A DNA stretch of 64,000 nt, taken from contig CAVQIB010000013.1 of NCBI GenBank assembly GCA_963712435.1, forward strand, positions 186,001 to 250,000, in the 5' to 3' direction. Numbering within the stretch: the first letter of the stretch is position 1; every line of letters starts with the position of its first letter. Shown piece after piece: positions 44,263-51,797 of this stretch. This DNA is from Rhodoplanes sp963712435 (lineage in GTDB: Bacteria > Pseudomonadota > Alphaproteobacteria > Rhizobiales > Xanthobacteraceae). The notes under the pieces are model-generated. The model did no database searches and was not told the origin of the DNA. It saw only the letters and a list, made by a program, of their open reading frames with translations. Position numbers and translations under genes: made by a program.

Positions 44263-44508
44263 CTAGCGCCGGCCCTTCATATAGGCGACAGCACTATCGA
44301 TCTTCTCATCGTAACCTGGAAACCGCGCCTTTGCTTCGGCCGGCGACAGTCTCTCTACCTTGCCCTTCTCGCCCCTGAGATGCGCATAGTAATTGGGTGA
44401 CTCGTCGTAGGTTAGGGTGCCATCCTCATTGGCCTCTAACGTCTTTTCCATCCCGCCGCCAGTACCCTCGTAATGGAATACGATCTCCGGGTCCGTGAAA
44501 CGTCGCAT
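44263..44508 (-). CDS. Small hypothetical cargo protein
   Basis: An 81-residue protein starting at ATG 44508 with a strong GGAGGT ribosome-binding site. It reads MRRFTDPEIVFHYEGTGGGM and ends KARFPGYDEKIDSAVAYMKG. It has no signal peptide or membrane span. It is 40 bases downstream of the nuclease-like gene on the same strand, so the two may act as a pair (for example effector and partner). That is inference from the arrangement only. Confidence 0.55.
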   Translation of the reverse strand: MRRFTDPEIVFHYEGTGGGMEKTLEANEDGTLTYDESPNYYAHLRGEKGKVERLSPAEAKARFPGYDEKIDSAVAYMKGRR

Positions 44509-44548
44509 TCCGATACCTCCCATATCACCACCGCCTCGGCGCGCTCTT

Positions 44549-45166
44549 CTAGTAGCCGGCATAGAGGTGCCAGTAAGGGGGCCGGCGCTTTCTCTCAAGC
44601 TCCCAGAACCCGCCTTGCTCAGACGGTGCAAAGCAGAAGAAATCCGCCGGAGCGCGCGGATCGCGGCGGGAAGTGTGCTTCATGCCGTCGTCCATCAGCC
44701 AAACCTCGGAGAAACCGAACCCGTCGAAGTCGGATGGGTCATACATGCCATCGACTTCCTCCCACACATTCCATAGGGCAGGGTAGGTTGCCATCGCCTG
44801 GTACATGGCTTCCATCGTCAGGCTTTCGCGCTCCTTGGTGCCGATGGCAGGCCAAGTAAGATGGCCCAACAAGATCATCGGCCGGACGCCGAACAGCGCA
44901 CGGCGGTCATACTTCTCATGCTTCTGCTTCGCCAGTCGGTGCATCCCGAGCACGATGTCTTCGGCGCCCGCGGCCATTATCGCAGTCAGTTCGAGGCCGG
45001 TCTCTACGCCGTCAATGAGTGCGATCACATCGGGCGGGTCCTCTACACCGACGATTTCGACCGTGCGGCCGGTCACCTTCGGGAAATTGCTCTTGAATGC
45101 CTCGGCTGTCATGTCCTCGCACATGCGCTTGCCGATCACGTAATCATCGCTGCTCATGTGCGTCAT
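44549..45166 (-). CDS. Hypothetical cargo protein, possible restriction-like nuclease
   Basis: A protein of about 205 residues (start MTHMSSDDYVIGKRMCEDM at 45166; other nearby starts are possible). The segment EDPPDVIALIDGVETGLELT resembles the P-D-x(n)-E-L-T pattern of PD-(D/E)xK-fold proteins of unknown specificity, often seen in defence islands. The remainder (EVWLMDDGMKHTSRRDPRAP) is not recognised. With the small gene downstream it forms a leftward pair among cargo genes. Nuclease activity is a weak inference. Confidence 0.5.
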   Translation of the reverse strand: MTHMSSDDYVIGKRMCEDMTAEAFKSNFPKVTGRTVEIVGVEDPPDVIALIDGVETGLELTAIMAAGAEDIVLGMHRLAKQKHEKYDRRALFGVRPMILLGHLTWPAIGTKERESLTMEAMYQAMATYPALWNVWEEVDGMYDPSDFDGFGFSEVWLMDDGMKHTSRRDPRAPADFFCFAPSEQGGFWELERKRRPPYWHLYAGY

Positions 45167-45319
45167 ATGGGGAGCGCGCCGCATTCCGAAAACCTGAGCG
45201 TTATTAAATGAATGCGCGGGCTGGTTGGCCAAAGGCAACGCGGTTCGGCCGCGGTCCGTTTAACCGCCGCTATCCGGGCAACCGCTGGCGCTCCGCGACG
45301 GCATCCCGAAGGACTGCTC

Positions 45320-45440
45320 ATGGCACGAACCGTCCGTGCCGGCCACCGCTCGGGTTGGTCCGGAAGTGGGGGTCGAGCTGCCAATGCTGCGCGCGGGGCA
45401 CCGACTTTCAGCAATGGAAGGTAGACCGTCCGTGGCCGGC
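45320..45440. repeat. Dispersed repeat, copy A
   Basis: This stretch, from ATGGCACGAACCGTCCGTGC to GTAGACCGTCCGTGGCCGGC, matches 48410-48529 along most of its length. Both copies contain a GGCACG/CGTGCC hairpin at the left. Parts of the right end (CACGGCAGCCCGTGACC) also occur near 44106. No gene is supported in 45167-45527 apart from this. Confidence 0.55.
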
Positions 45441-45527
45441 ACGCCATCTTCACGGCAGCCCGTGACCCTGGCTGCGTGAAAACGCCATCGCTGCTATGAT
45501 TTTCCTCGTGATTTGCGGGGGAATTTC

Positions 45528-45947
45528 ATGAAGCGCTTCGTGGTGGGGGCGGATCGCGGGCAATCGATGTTGTTTCCGGAATGCCTGGATGACTTCATTG
45601 CCGAGAGCAATCCTGTTCGCGTTATCGACGCTTTCGTCGACGCGCTCGATTTGGCCGCGCTCGGGTTTGAGGGAGTCGAGCCAGCGGCGACCGGCCGGCC
45701 CGCCTATCACCCTTCGGTTCTGCTGAAGTTGTACATCTACGGCTACCTCAATCGGGTGCAGTCGAGCCGGCGGCTGGAGCGCGAAGCGGGCCGCAATCTC
45801 GAAGTGATGTGGCTGCTGGGCCGGCTCGTCCCCGACGACAAGGTGATCGCCGACTTCCGCAAGGACAACGGCCGAGCGATCCGCAAGGTGTGTGCGCGGT
45901 TCGTCGAGTTGTGCCGCGAAATGGGCCTATTCCGCCTCTGTCGCTGA
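45528..45947 (+). pseudogene. IS1182-like transposase, N-terminal fragment
   Basis: From ATG 45528 the sequence reads MKRFVVGADRGQSMLFPECL, then DDFIAESNPVRVIDAFVDAL, RPAYHPSVLLKLYIYGYLNR and LLGRLVPDDKVIADFRKDNG. This is the N-terminal domain of IS1182/IS5-superfamily DDE transposases. It stops at about 139 residues, and the catalytic DDE domain is absent. The break joins the end of a leftward gene, so the IS probably truncated that gene and was later eroded itself. Confidence 0.75.
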
Positions 45948-46699
45948 CGCAATGTGGAAGATGCTCATACCCCTTCGGTATTCCACCTCAGCTTCTCCAG
46001 TCGGCGCTGGAGGGATGATATAAGATTTTGGTTCCGCGCTATGAAATCCCAGGATGACATGGCCGCCAATTCGGGTTGGCAGCGCGCAATCATACAGCCC
46101 CTTTTTATTTCCCATATGCTTGAGTTTCATTTTGGCAGTGGCAGAGACAATATCCCACACTGTCGTTGACCAATCTTTCGATGAATTGTGGTAAACTTGC
46201 CGGCCGTGGGATGACGTCCGTAACGATTGGGCCGGGTCCATATCGTAAAGCATACGAACCAAAAATGTGGCGAAGTCGACGCTTTGTGCGGACTGTCCAA
46301 CTAATGGGTTATTCGCCGGCAAAATTTTCCAATCGGCGTTCGAAACGAGTGCATATTGCCCGGATCGCGTATCGCCATTGAAGTCTCGTATTCGGTCATC
46401 GAATCCCGGTGCGTCCACCGAGAATCTTGGCCAATCATCATACAGCCAGAACTGCGGGTCTTCGGGAACAATCGACGGACCAGAGTACATTTTCATCTGA
46501 ATAAGTGTTCCTCGCCAATAATTTTTTTTTGCGGCGGTGCGATGGGAGTGCAGCACTAGAAGGTCTGCAAGCTCGCAGGTTTGAGTTCTCATTGATCGGG
46601 GCGGCGATCCTTTGATGTGAACTTTTGGTGATTGATGGCAGAAAATGCCAGCAACACTCACATCTATCCTGGCAGGCGCCAATATGCATTTCCAGGCAT
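45927..46699 (-). pseudogene. IS-split cargo gene, 3' part
   Basis: This part continues the gene that begins at 48205. Removing the IS3-family element and one copy of its GCAT target duplication joins LLEDA to WKCILAPARIDVSVAGIFCH in the same frame. The remainder reads MRTQTCELADLLVLHSHRTA, NYWRGTLIQMKMYSGPS and YIIPPAPTGEAEVEYRRGMS. The CELADLLVL...LIQMK pattern recalls a family of cargo proteins in defence islands that I cannot name. The last few codons lie in the IS1182-like fragment, so the natural 3' end is also lost. Confidence 0.65.
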
Positions 46700-46765
46700 T
46701 GACCTGCCCCCTGGTTTTCGGTCCAGGGATTATTTGAGAATTTGCCCTCCGAATTGGAGTGGCAC

Positions 46766-47029
46766 ATGCGCAAGAGCAGGTTCACGGAAGAGCAGATGGT
46801 GGCGATCGTTCGGGAAGCGGATCGCGATCCGGTCGAGGTGGTCGCCAAGCGGCATAAGATCACTGGACAGACGATTTACGCCTGGAAGAAGAAGTTCGGG
46901 GCTTTCGACGCCAACGAGGTGCGCCGGCTGAAGCAGCTCGAGCAGGAGAATGCGCGGCTTAAGAAGCTCGTTGCCGAGCGTGACCTCGAGATCGAGGTGA
47001 TGAAGGAGATCGCCGCAAAAAAATGGTGA
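46766..47029 (+). CDS. IS3-family transposase OrfA
   Basis: An 87-residue DNA-binding protein (MRKSRFTEEQMVAIVREADR) with a helix-turn-helix, VEVVAKRHKITGQTIYAWKK, and a leucine-zipper-like tail, VRRLKQLEQENARLKKLVAE. ATG 46766 has GGAG upstream. It ends just past a run of seven A (47017-47023), the slippery site where a -1 frameshift would give the OrfAB transposase fusion. It overlaps OrfB by 7 bases. Confidence 0.9.
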   Translation: MRKSRFTEEQMVAIVREADRDPVEVVAKRHKITGQTIYAWKKKFGAFDANEVRRLKQLEQENARLKKLVAERDLEIEVMKEIAAKKW

Positions 47030-47970
47030 GCGTCGCGGCCCGCCGCGGTGGCGTTGCGTTTGCCGAGAGTCGTGGTCTCTCGCAACGGCGGGCAACGGCG
47101 CTTCTCGCGACAGCGCGCAGTTCACTGAAGTACGAGAGCAAGAAGGCGGCCGCTGATGCGGCCGTGATCGGGCGCATGAAAGAGCTGAGCGCGAAGTATC
47201 CGCGCTTCGGCTACCGGCGCATCCAGGTCTATCTTGAACGCGCCGGCTTCGTGATGAACGCCAAGCGGATGCACCGGCTGTGGCGGACGGCGAAGCTGCA
47301 ACTGCCGAAGAAGCGACCGAGGAAGCGTGTGCGCGGGACGGCGCGCGAGGTGCCGGAAAGCCCGATCACATCGAACGAAGTGTGGTCCTATGACTTCGTG
47401 TTCGACCACGCGGCGAACGGCCAGCAGATCAAATGCCTAACGGTCGTCGACGAGGGTACGAGCGAGGGCCTGGCGATCGATGTTGCCGGATCGATCCGAT
47501 CACGACGTGTCATCGAGGTGCTGTCGCGCCTCATCTCGGAGCGCGGGGCCCCGAAGGTTCTGCGCTCCGACAACGGGCCGGAGTTCGTATCGCACGCCTT
47601 GCTGAAATGGATCGCCGACGCTGGCATAGAGAGCGCGCTGATCGAGCCGGGCAAGCCCTGGCAGAACGGCACGTGCGAGAGCTTCAACGGCAAGTTCCGC
47701 GACGAGTGCTTGAGCATCGAGTGGTTCCGCAGTCGAGAGGAGGCGCGCGTGCTGATCGAGCAATGGCGACGGCACTATAACGAGGATCGTCCGCATTCCG
47801 CGCTCGGCAATCTCACGCCGGCGGACTACGCAGCGAAACTGGCGGCGGGCGAGATCGCCCCTCGCCAACGCCGGAGCACGCGGTCCGCAACGGGCCGGTC
47901 TGCTGCGATATCTGAGGTCTCCGCAGCCCGGCCCGTTGCTCCGTCGCAGGTGATGTTGCAGAGTGCCTGA
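47023..47970 (+). CDS. IS3-family transposase OrfB (DDE integrase domain)
   Basis: A 315-residue protein with the HTH_21 segment YPRFGYRRIQVYLERAGF and a retroviral-type integrase core. The catalytic residues are visible: EVWSYDFVFDH (first Asp), KVLRSDNGPEFVSHALL (second Asp) and CESFNGKFRDECLSIEWF (Glu). It ends with RRHYNEDRPHSALGNLTPAD. It is in the -1 frame relative to OrfA and is normally made as part of OrfAB. It is intact, so the element may be active. Confidence 0.92.
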   Translation: MVSVAARRGGVAFAESRGLSQRRATALLATARSSLKYESKKAAADAAVIGRMKELSAKYPRFGYRRIQVYLERAGFVMNAKRMHRLWRTAKLQLPKKRPRKRVRGTAREVPESPITSNEVWSYDFVFDHAANGQQIKCLTVVDEGTSEGLAIDVAGSIRSRRVIEVLSRLISERGAPKVLRSDNGPEFVSHALLKWIADAGIESALIEPGKPWQNGTCESFNGKFRDECLSIEWFRSREEARVLIEQWRRHYNEDRPHSALGNLTPADYAAKLAAGEIAPRQRRSTRSATGRSAAISEVSAARPVAPSQVMLQSA

Positions 47971-48044
47971 ACCGGCGCCCACGTCGGGCCCGGATCACCG
48001 GGCAGAGTCAGATAACCGGTGGTCCGAAGAACGGGGGCAGGTCA

Positions 48045-48205
48045 GCATCTTCAAGCAGATCAACGCCGTTCTCGATGAGTGAAGATATAAAATCCACCTC
48101 CGAAGAGGGGATTCTTTTCATCTTTCCCAACTTCGCGCGACAAACCTGAGATATTATCTTATTGGCAGAACTGAGAAGTAGAGGCTCGAAGTGGTCTGGG
48201 ATCAT
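48045..48205 (-). pseudogene. IS-split cargo gene, 5' part
   Basis: The gene starts at ATG 48205 (MIPDHFEPLLLSSANKIISQ) and reads RAKLGKMKRIPSSEVDFISS and LIENGVDLLEDA up to the IS boundary. Together with 45927-46695 it gives one continuous frame of about 310 codons once the IS and one GCAT are removed. The family is not recognised. Confidence 0.65.
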
Positions 48206-48409
48206 ACTATTCTCCAGGAAGAACCATTTAATTGGGAGCCGCCATGCGGATAAAAGCTTGAGGGCGGCCGTTAGCCACTGCTTGCGTCCACGACTATGCC
48301 CCGAGGGGACCGAGCCACAACAGCATGTGAATTGACCATCATGGCATAGAGTCTAAGTCTACAATGGAGTCGGAACGAACCACTTCGGAGCACGGCCGGG
48401 TGACCGTTT

Positions 48410-48529
48410 ATGGCACGAACCGTCCGTGCCGGCTGCCGGTCGTGTTGGTCGCGGAAGTTGGGGTCTTGCCGCGAATGGCGGGCGCGGGGCACTGACCTTC
48501 CGCTATGGAAGGTAAACCGTCCGTCGGTC
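48410..48529. repeat. Dispersed repeat, copy B
   Basis: This is the second copy of the repeat at 45320-45440, from ATGGCACGAACCGTCCGTGC onward. This copy keeps a second stem, ACCTTCC/GGAAGGT, that is degraded in copy A. No gene is supported in 48206-48699 apart from it. Confidence 0.55.
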
Positions 48530-48699
48530 ATCCGCCAATCGACTGGCGAAGATGACCCAATTCGGAGATCCGGCAATTCAGAATTCGCCATAGGCTCTCG
48601 GCGGCGAGCGCAGGGCTCTATTGTAGTGCGATAGCGAGAGTGCCGCTCTCAGCGCGCCGACAAGTATCAGCCAGCTCGCCTTCGTTGGCCTAGAGTAGG

Positions 48700-49362
48700 T
48701 CAGGTCACAGGCTTGCCCTTATGCGTGCTCACCTTTAACGGCTGTTGTGTCGCGCGATAGGTCGGGACGGCTCGCGTCTTGTAGCCGAGGTGCTCGCCCT
48801 TGATGATCCAGCGCCCGTAGAAACCGTGTGGGCCTTCCCAACCTTTGCCGAGCAGCGTTGTGAGATTGCGCCCGTACGCGCGCATGACGGCTGAATATCC
48901 GTGCCACAAGTTGTCGTACAGGTGGCCCTCTTCCTTGCTCTCCTCGATCGTAAGGGCGCACGGGTAACGGAACCACGAGTCCAACCCGTCCTCGAAGGCC
49001 TTCAGTATCGAGATGTGCTGCTTCTTATACGGGACGAGCTTTGATCTTGATTGGAGAGCCGTCAGACTGTGTGACTTCAAATTCTTCGACAGCCGCCCGT
49101 TCGAGACCCAATGCGGATTTTCGTACACTAAGAACGCTTTGATTGCGTTCTCCAATGCGAAGCCGCTGAGAAGGAAAATCGACCTGTCGATCCCCCGGGT
49201 CTGTTTGAGGACGATGTTGTTCGCATCGATCTTCGTCCTGATGGACGAGTAGGCTCGGCCCGCATAGATCGCGGTTGCTTGTTCGTGAAGGTTGTCGGCC
49301 GTCAGCAGCCAAGAATGCGGATTGGCGAACTCTTCTACAAAGCGCTTGTTCTCGTCTGCCAT
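48700..49362 (-). CDS. HEPN-like cargo protein
   Basis: A 220-residue soluble protein (MADENKRFVEEFANPHSWLL). The segment IFLLSGFALENAIKAFLVYE followed by LKSHSLTALQ resembles the core of HEPN-fold proteins, in which a long helix is followed by an H-x-L segment; HEPN proteins are often RNases in toxin or defence systems. The canonical R-x4-6-H motif is not clearly present, so catalytic activity is unsure. The Trp-rich C-terminus (GKGWEGPHGFYGRWIIKGEH) is not recognised. It is a single gene with no obvious partner. Confidence 0.55.
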   Translation of the reverse strand: MADENKRFVEEFANPHSWLLTADNLHEQATAIYAGRAYSSIRTKIDANNIVLKQTRGIDRSIFLLSGFALENAIKAFLVYENPHWVSNGRLSKNLKSHSLTALQSRSKLVPYKKQHISILKAFEDGLDSWFRYPCALTIEESKEEGHLYDNLWHGYSAVMRAYGRNLTTLLGKGWEGPHGFYGRWIIKGEHLGYKTRAVPTYRATQQPLKVSTHKGKPVT

Positions 49363-49662
49363 CGTCGTCCCTGGGCTGCCCGCTAGACGGCCCGAATGGC
49401 CTCCAGGAAAGCCGTTCTAACTAACAGCGCGCGAAGTTGCCATCACCTGATTTCGTTCGAACATCGAGATTCGGATAGGGTTTCTGCGATGGCGATGCGA
49501 CGTGAGACCGGGATTCAGGGCGATCTCGTTGCGACCAGGGCGGCTCGCACTTGCAGATGCGCTCGGGCTTCTCGCGGTTCTCCGATCGCCTTCGCGTCCT
49601 GCGCGAGCAACGAGACGTGCGCATGTCCAACTTTGCCGATATCGGGAGAGGGTGAGCCGTCC

Positions 49663-49932
49663 TCAACTCGTAGCCTTGGCCACGATGTCGGCGGCTTTGC
49701 CCGTCGAAGCTTGTGGCAACTTGCCACTAGCTTTGCCGCCGCTTCGCCCGCCTTCACGCTTTCGCTCTTTTGCCTCAAGCCTTGCATCCGAAAGCATGCG
49801 ACGGACCCGAGGCGAACAAAACCAGAAGGCTTGACCAAACGTAATCGCCGATGCCAGAAACATCGGCCAGAGAGGCTCGCCACCCGGGGTGCGAGATTCC
49901 GTTCGAATGACGAAACAGGCTAAGTCGAGCAT
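49663..49932 (-). CDS. Small membrane protein with GKLP-type repeat tail
   Basis: A possible 89-residue protein (MLDLACFVIRTESRTPGGEP). A hydrophobic part (WPMFLASAITFGQAFWFC) is followed by a basic tail RRMLSDARLEAKERKREGG and then SGGKASGKLPQASTGKAADI. The tail is encoded by a repeat shared with 54093-54190. Its start overlaps the divergent gene at 49907. The coding case is moderate only, because the tail could be read from a non-coding repeat. Confidence 0.35.
   Translation of the reverse strand: MLDLACFVIRTESRTPGGEPLWPMFLASAITFGQAFWFCSPRVRRMLSDARLEAKERKREGGRSGGKASGKLPQASTGKAADIVAKATS
49707..49733. repeat. 27-bp palindrome of the GGCAA-S-TTGCC type
   Basis: The half-site AAGCTTGTGGCAA pairs with TTGCCACTAGCTT around a central C, with one T-T mismatch. 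The core GGCAACTTGCC is shared by seven palindromes at 53898-54254, but the arms differ. Confidence 0.7.
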
Positions 49933-50581
49933 CGGGGATTTTTCAATTCCACGGGCATGGTCGTGCGACTGGTGGGAGCCGAACGAGTTGCTAACCGCTG
50001 TCGAAATCCACAGACGGCGATTTCGGTTTTTCGAGGACATGTATCGACCAGAATTACAGCCGCTGCGCGAGGCGTGGGCAGCAAGCAAGTTTGCAAAGAT
50101 TCGATCGCAACATCGTCCCATCTTCATAAAGCTTGGGTCGGATCGTTTCCCTGATTTTTTCATTCGCGAGAACCAGGAGATTAATTGCTTTGAGTTGACC
50201 GAAGCGTACCATGAGGGACGCCGACGAAATGACGAGTATCGCCTCGCAGCAAAGCACAAACTCGAAGGGAAGCCTTCTGAGGTTGAGCTATGCGATGTCG
50301 GCGAAGAAGAAGACACTGCTCTCCGTAGCATTTTCGGTGCCATTAAGAAGAAGGCCGAGAAGAATTATTCCGACCCACCGCATTTGCTCGTTTACGTTAG
50401 TTGTTCTTGGGCGAGCAAATCTTCCCCGGTTAAGAATAATTTTGTTTCCGAACTTCATCAGTGGAGCGGGACGTTCAAGAGTTGTTGGTTGCTATGGGAG
50501 CGCGTCTTTCGTCTGTGGCCGCCGCCTCCAGCGATGATTCGGCCCCCAGAAACCGGCGATTTAAGCACCGACCCTGAATGA
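49907..50581 (+). CDS. Hypothetical cargo protein, possible restriction-like nuclease
   Basis: A 224-residue soluble protein (MTKQAKSSIGDFSIPRAWSC). The central segment SDRFPDFFIRENQEINCFEL followed by TEAYHEGRRRNDEYRLA has the P-D-F...E-L-T-E pattern of PD-(D/E)xK-fold proteins, parallel to the gene at 44549. The C-terminus has LLVYVSCSWASKSSPVKNNF, a likely beta-strand. An upstream GTG (49889) is possible. It stands alone on the plus strand among cargo genes. Catalysis is inferred from a short motif only. Confidence 0.5.
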   Translation: MTKQAKSSIGDFSIPRAWSCDWWEPNELLTAVEIHRRRFRFFEDMYRPELQPLREAWAASKFAKIRSQHRPIFIKLGSDRFPDFFIRENQEINCFELTEAYHEGRRRNDEYRLAAKHKLEGKPSEVELCDVGEEEDTALRSIFGAIKKKAEKNYSDPPHLLVYVSCSWASKSSPVKNNFVSELHQWSGTFKSCWLLWERVFRLWPPPPAMIRPPETGDLSTDPE

Positions 50582-50595
50582 TTCTCTACCGGCCG

Positions 50596-50700
50596 GACCA
50601 CATCATCCACAGCGCGCACTAGCTCCTCGTCGCCGTTGTCAATAAGCTCCCTGGCGCGCTGCACGCTGCTCCCGTTGAGTTTGTCGGCGGCTTCTTCCTG
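50596..50700 (-). pseudogene. Fragment of a ParB-like / phage regulatory protein
   Basis: The minus strand encodes QEEAADKLNGSSVQRARELI followed by DNGDEELVRAVDDVV, the helix-turn-helix region of ParB-like DNA-binding proteins of phages and plasmids (AA..L..S..SVQRA..v...G..EL..AV). No start, N-terminal domain or C-terminal domain is present, so it is a remnant. Confidence 0.6.
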
Positions 50701-50797
50701 GGTAGGTGCGCCAATTGACGCACCTTGACGATCGAACGTCGCAAGAACGGCGGTCGCACGCGCGCAAGGCGCTGTTCAGGGCGGCCCGCTGGAGGAG

Positions 50798-51133
50798 ATG
50801 AAATTTGAAACGGTTATGCAGTATGGTTGGGTGGCAAAATCTGTAACAACGTCTATTCGAATAGACGTTCTTTCATTTTCCCACCATCTTCAAGTCGCCG
50901 ATCTTCCTCCTGTGGAGCAGAAGAAATGGCTGACGCGGGCGGAGAAGGAAGAATGGTCGGATGCACATCTGCAAATTTGCAGTTCTGCATTATTTTTCTT
51001 TATGCGCGAGATGGGACATGTCGGGTCCGCCCCCGGCCAGCCAGTGCTCCACCGCTTCGTCGAAGCTCATATCGGGATAATCCCGGCGGAAGGAGCGCCA
51101 CAACTCCAGTTCGAACGCGAGCGCCTTCTTTGA
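50798..51133 (+). CDS. Fragmentary DNA-binding-like protein with palindrome insertions
   Basis: GGAGGAG precedes ATG 50798. The family-like part is SFSHHLQVADLPPVEQKKWL followed by TRAEKEEWSDAHLQI, seen in phage/plasmid HTH proteins. The peptide TTSIRIDVL before it is the translation of a perfect 22-bp palindrome (50848-50869), and LQICSS comes from another palindrome (50969-50982). After about residue 65 the frame runs antisense to the gene at 50990, so the C-terminus is probably not natural. Confidence 0.4.
   Translation: MKFETVMQYGWVAKSVTTSIRIDVLSFSHHLQVADLPPVEQKKWLTRAEKEEWSDAHLQICSSALFFFMREMGHVGSAPGQPVLHRFVEAHIGIIPAEGAPQLQFERERLL
50848..50869. repeat. Perfect 22-bp palindrome (AAC...GTT type)
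   Basis: The half-site is AACGTCTATTC. It is the tenth member of the 22-bp family and lies 10 kb from the main cluster, inside a coding frame. It is most similar to the member at 39077. Confidence 0.75.
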
Positions 51134-51178
51134 CGCTTTCTCCAGCCATCCCGGTGGAAGTCCATTGTCCGTGCTCAT
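50990..51178 (-). CDS. Small hypothetical cargo protein
   Basis: A 62-residue protein (MSTDNGLPPGWLEKASKKAL) with a helical middle, FELELWRSFRRDYPDMSFDE, and the end AVEHWLAGGGPDMSHLAHKE. It starts after AGGAGGCGAAC, a good ribosome-binding site. It is convergent with the fragment at 50798. No family is recognised. Confidence 0.5.
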   Translation of the reverse strand: MSTDNGLPPGWLEKASKKALAFELELWRSFRRDYPDMSFDEAVEHWLAGGGPDMSHLAHKEK

Positions 51179-51294
51179 GTTCGCCTCCTGTAGCGGCCTC
51201 GTGGGGCGCTTTGCGACCGGGCCGGCACCATCCTAGCCCCCCGGCCTGAAAAAACGCGCCAACGGGCTTCACTGCGCCCACAGAGGACGCTTAT

Positions 51295-51450
51295 TACCGC
51301 CTGCACGCGTCGTCAGCCGGCCATTTGGCGCAGAAGGCGTTCATTTCGTCAAAAGACGGTCGCGTAGCTGGTCCCGGCTCTCGCGCGCTGGCGGCGGCCG
51401 ATCACGCGGCGGCGGGATCGAGCCCGGCCCCGGTGTGGGCGGCGCAAGAT
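51295..51450 (-). pseudogene. Duplicated 3' end of the Pro-rich exported protein gene
   Basis: The minus strand encodes YLAPPTPGPGSIPPPRDRPP and, after a one-base shift, FDEMNAFCAKWPADDACRR. This repeats the end of the protein encoded at 51794-52177 (YLAPPTPGPSSIPPP...FDEMNSYCAKWPDDGAC). It overlaps the 3' end of the HExxH gene. It is evidence of a local partial tandem duplication. Confidence 0.6.
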
Positions 51451-51797
51451 ATCCGCTCCATTTCGCACAACGTTGCGGCGTGAACCATGGGCTCATCCCA
51501 ATCCGGCCTTTCAGCATGCAGTGTTTCATGAATGACGGCGCACAATTGAGACGCGAGGTCGGCGTCCTCGCGGATGTATATGCCACGGTCGTAATCTTCC
51601 TTGTCCATGCAGATGATGCCGTCGATATTTGGCCGACACTCCTCATCAAACCCTTCGTCCTGCAGGATTTCGTCGAAGTCATGCGAGGGGTAGAAGCGGA
51701 CGAGGAAGCCTAAGGTTTTTGCCCGGTTGGTCCAGACTTCAATCAATTTGATCAAGTCTTCCGGCCTGACGTCCTTCAACTGTTCAGTCGCGTTCAT
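51402..51797 (-). CDS. HExxH-motif protein (putative zinc metallopeptidase-like)
   Basis: A 131-residue soluble protein starting at ATG 51797 (MNATEQLKDVRPEDLIKLIE), inside the ATGA overlap with the previous gene and with GGAG upstream. The segment SQLCAVIHETLHAERPDWDE contains HETLH, a canonical HExxH zinc site, followed by a possible third ligand in LCEMERI. Size and context resemble ImmA/IrrE-like or phage metallopeptidases. The last residues come from a duplicated segment, so the C-terminus may be altered. It is the last gene of a four-gene coupled operon. Confidence 0.6.
   Translation of the reverse strand: MNATEQLKDVRPEDLIKLIEVWTNRAKTLGFLVRFYPSHDFDEILQDEGFDEECRPNIDGIICMDKEDYDRGIYIREDADLASQLCAVIHETLHAERPDWDEPMVHAATLCEMERISCAAHTGAGLDPAAA

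Larger units (their letters stand above)
46700..48044 (+). mobile_element. Intact IS3-family insertion sequence (IS407-like)
   Basis: The element is 1345 bases. Its ends are inverted repeats that begin TGACCTGCCCCC on both sides (left 46700, right 48044). It is flanked by a 4-bp target duplication GCAT (46696-46699 and 48045-48048), typical of the IS407 group. It encodes OrfA and OrfB and splits a leftward cargo gene in frame. Confidence 0.92.
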
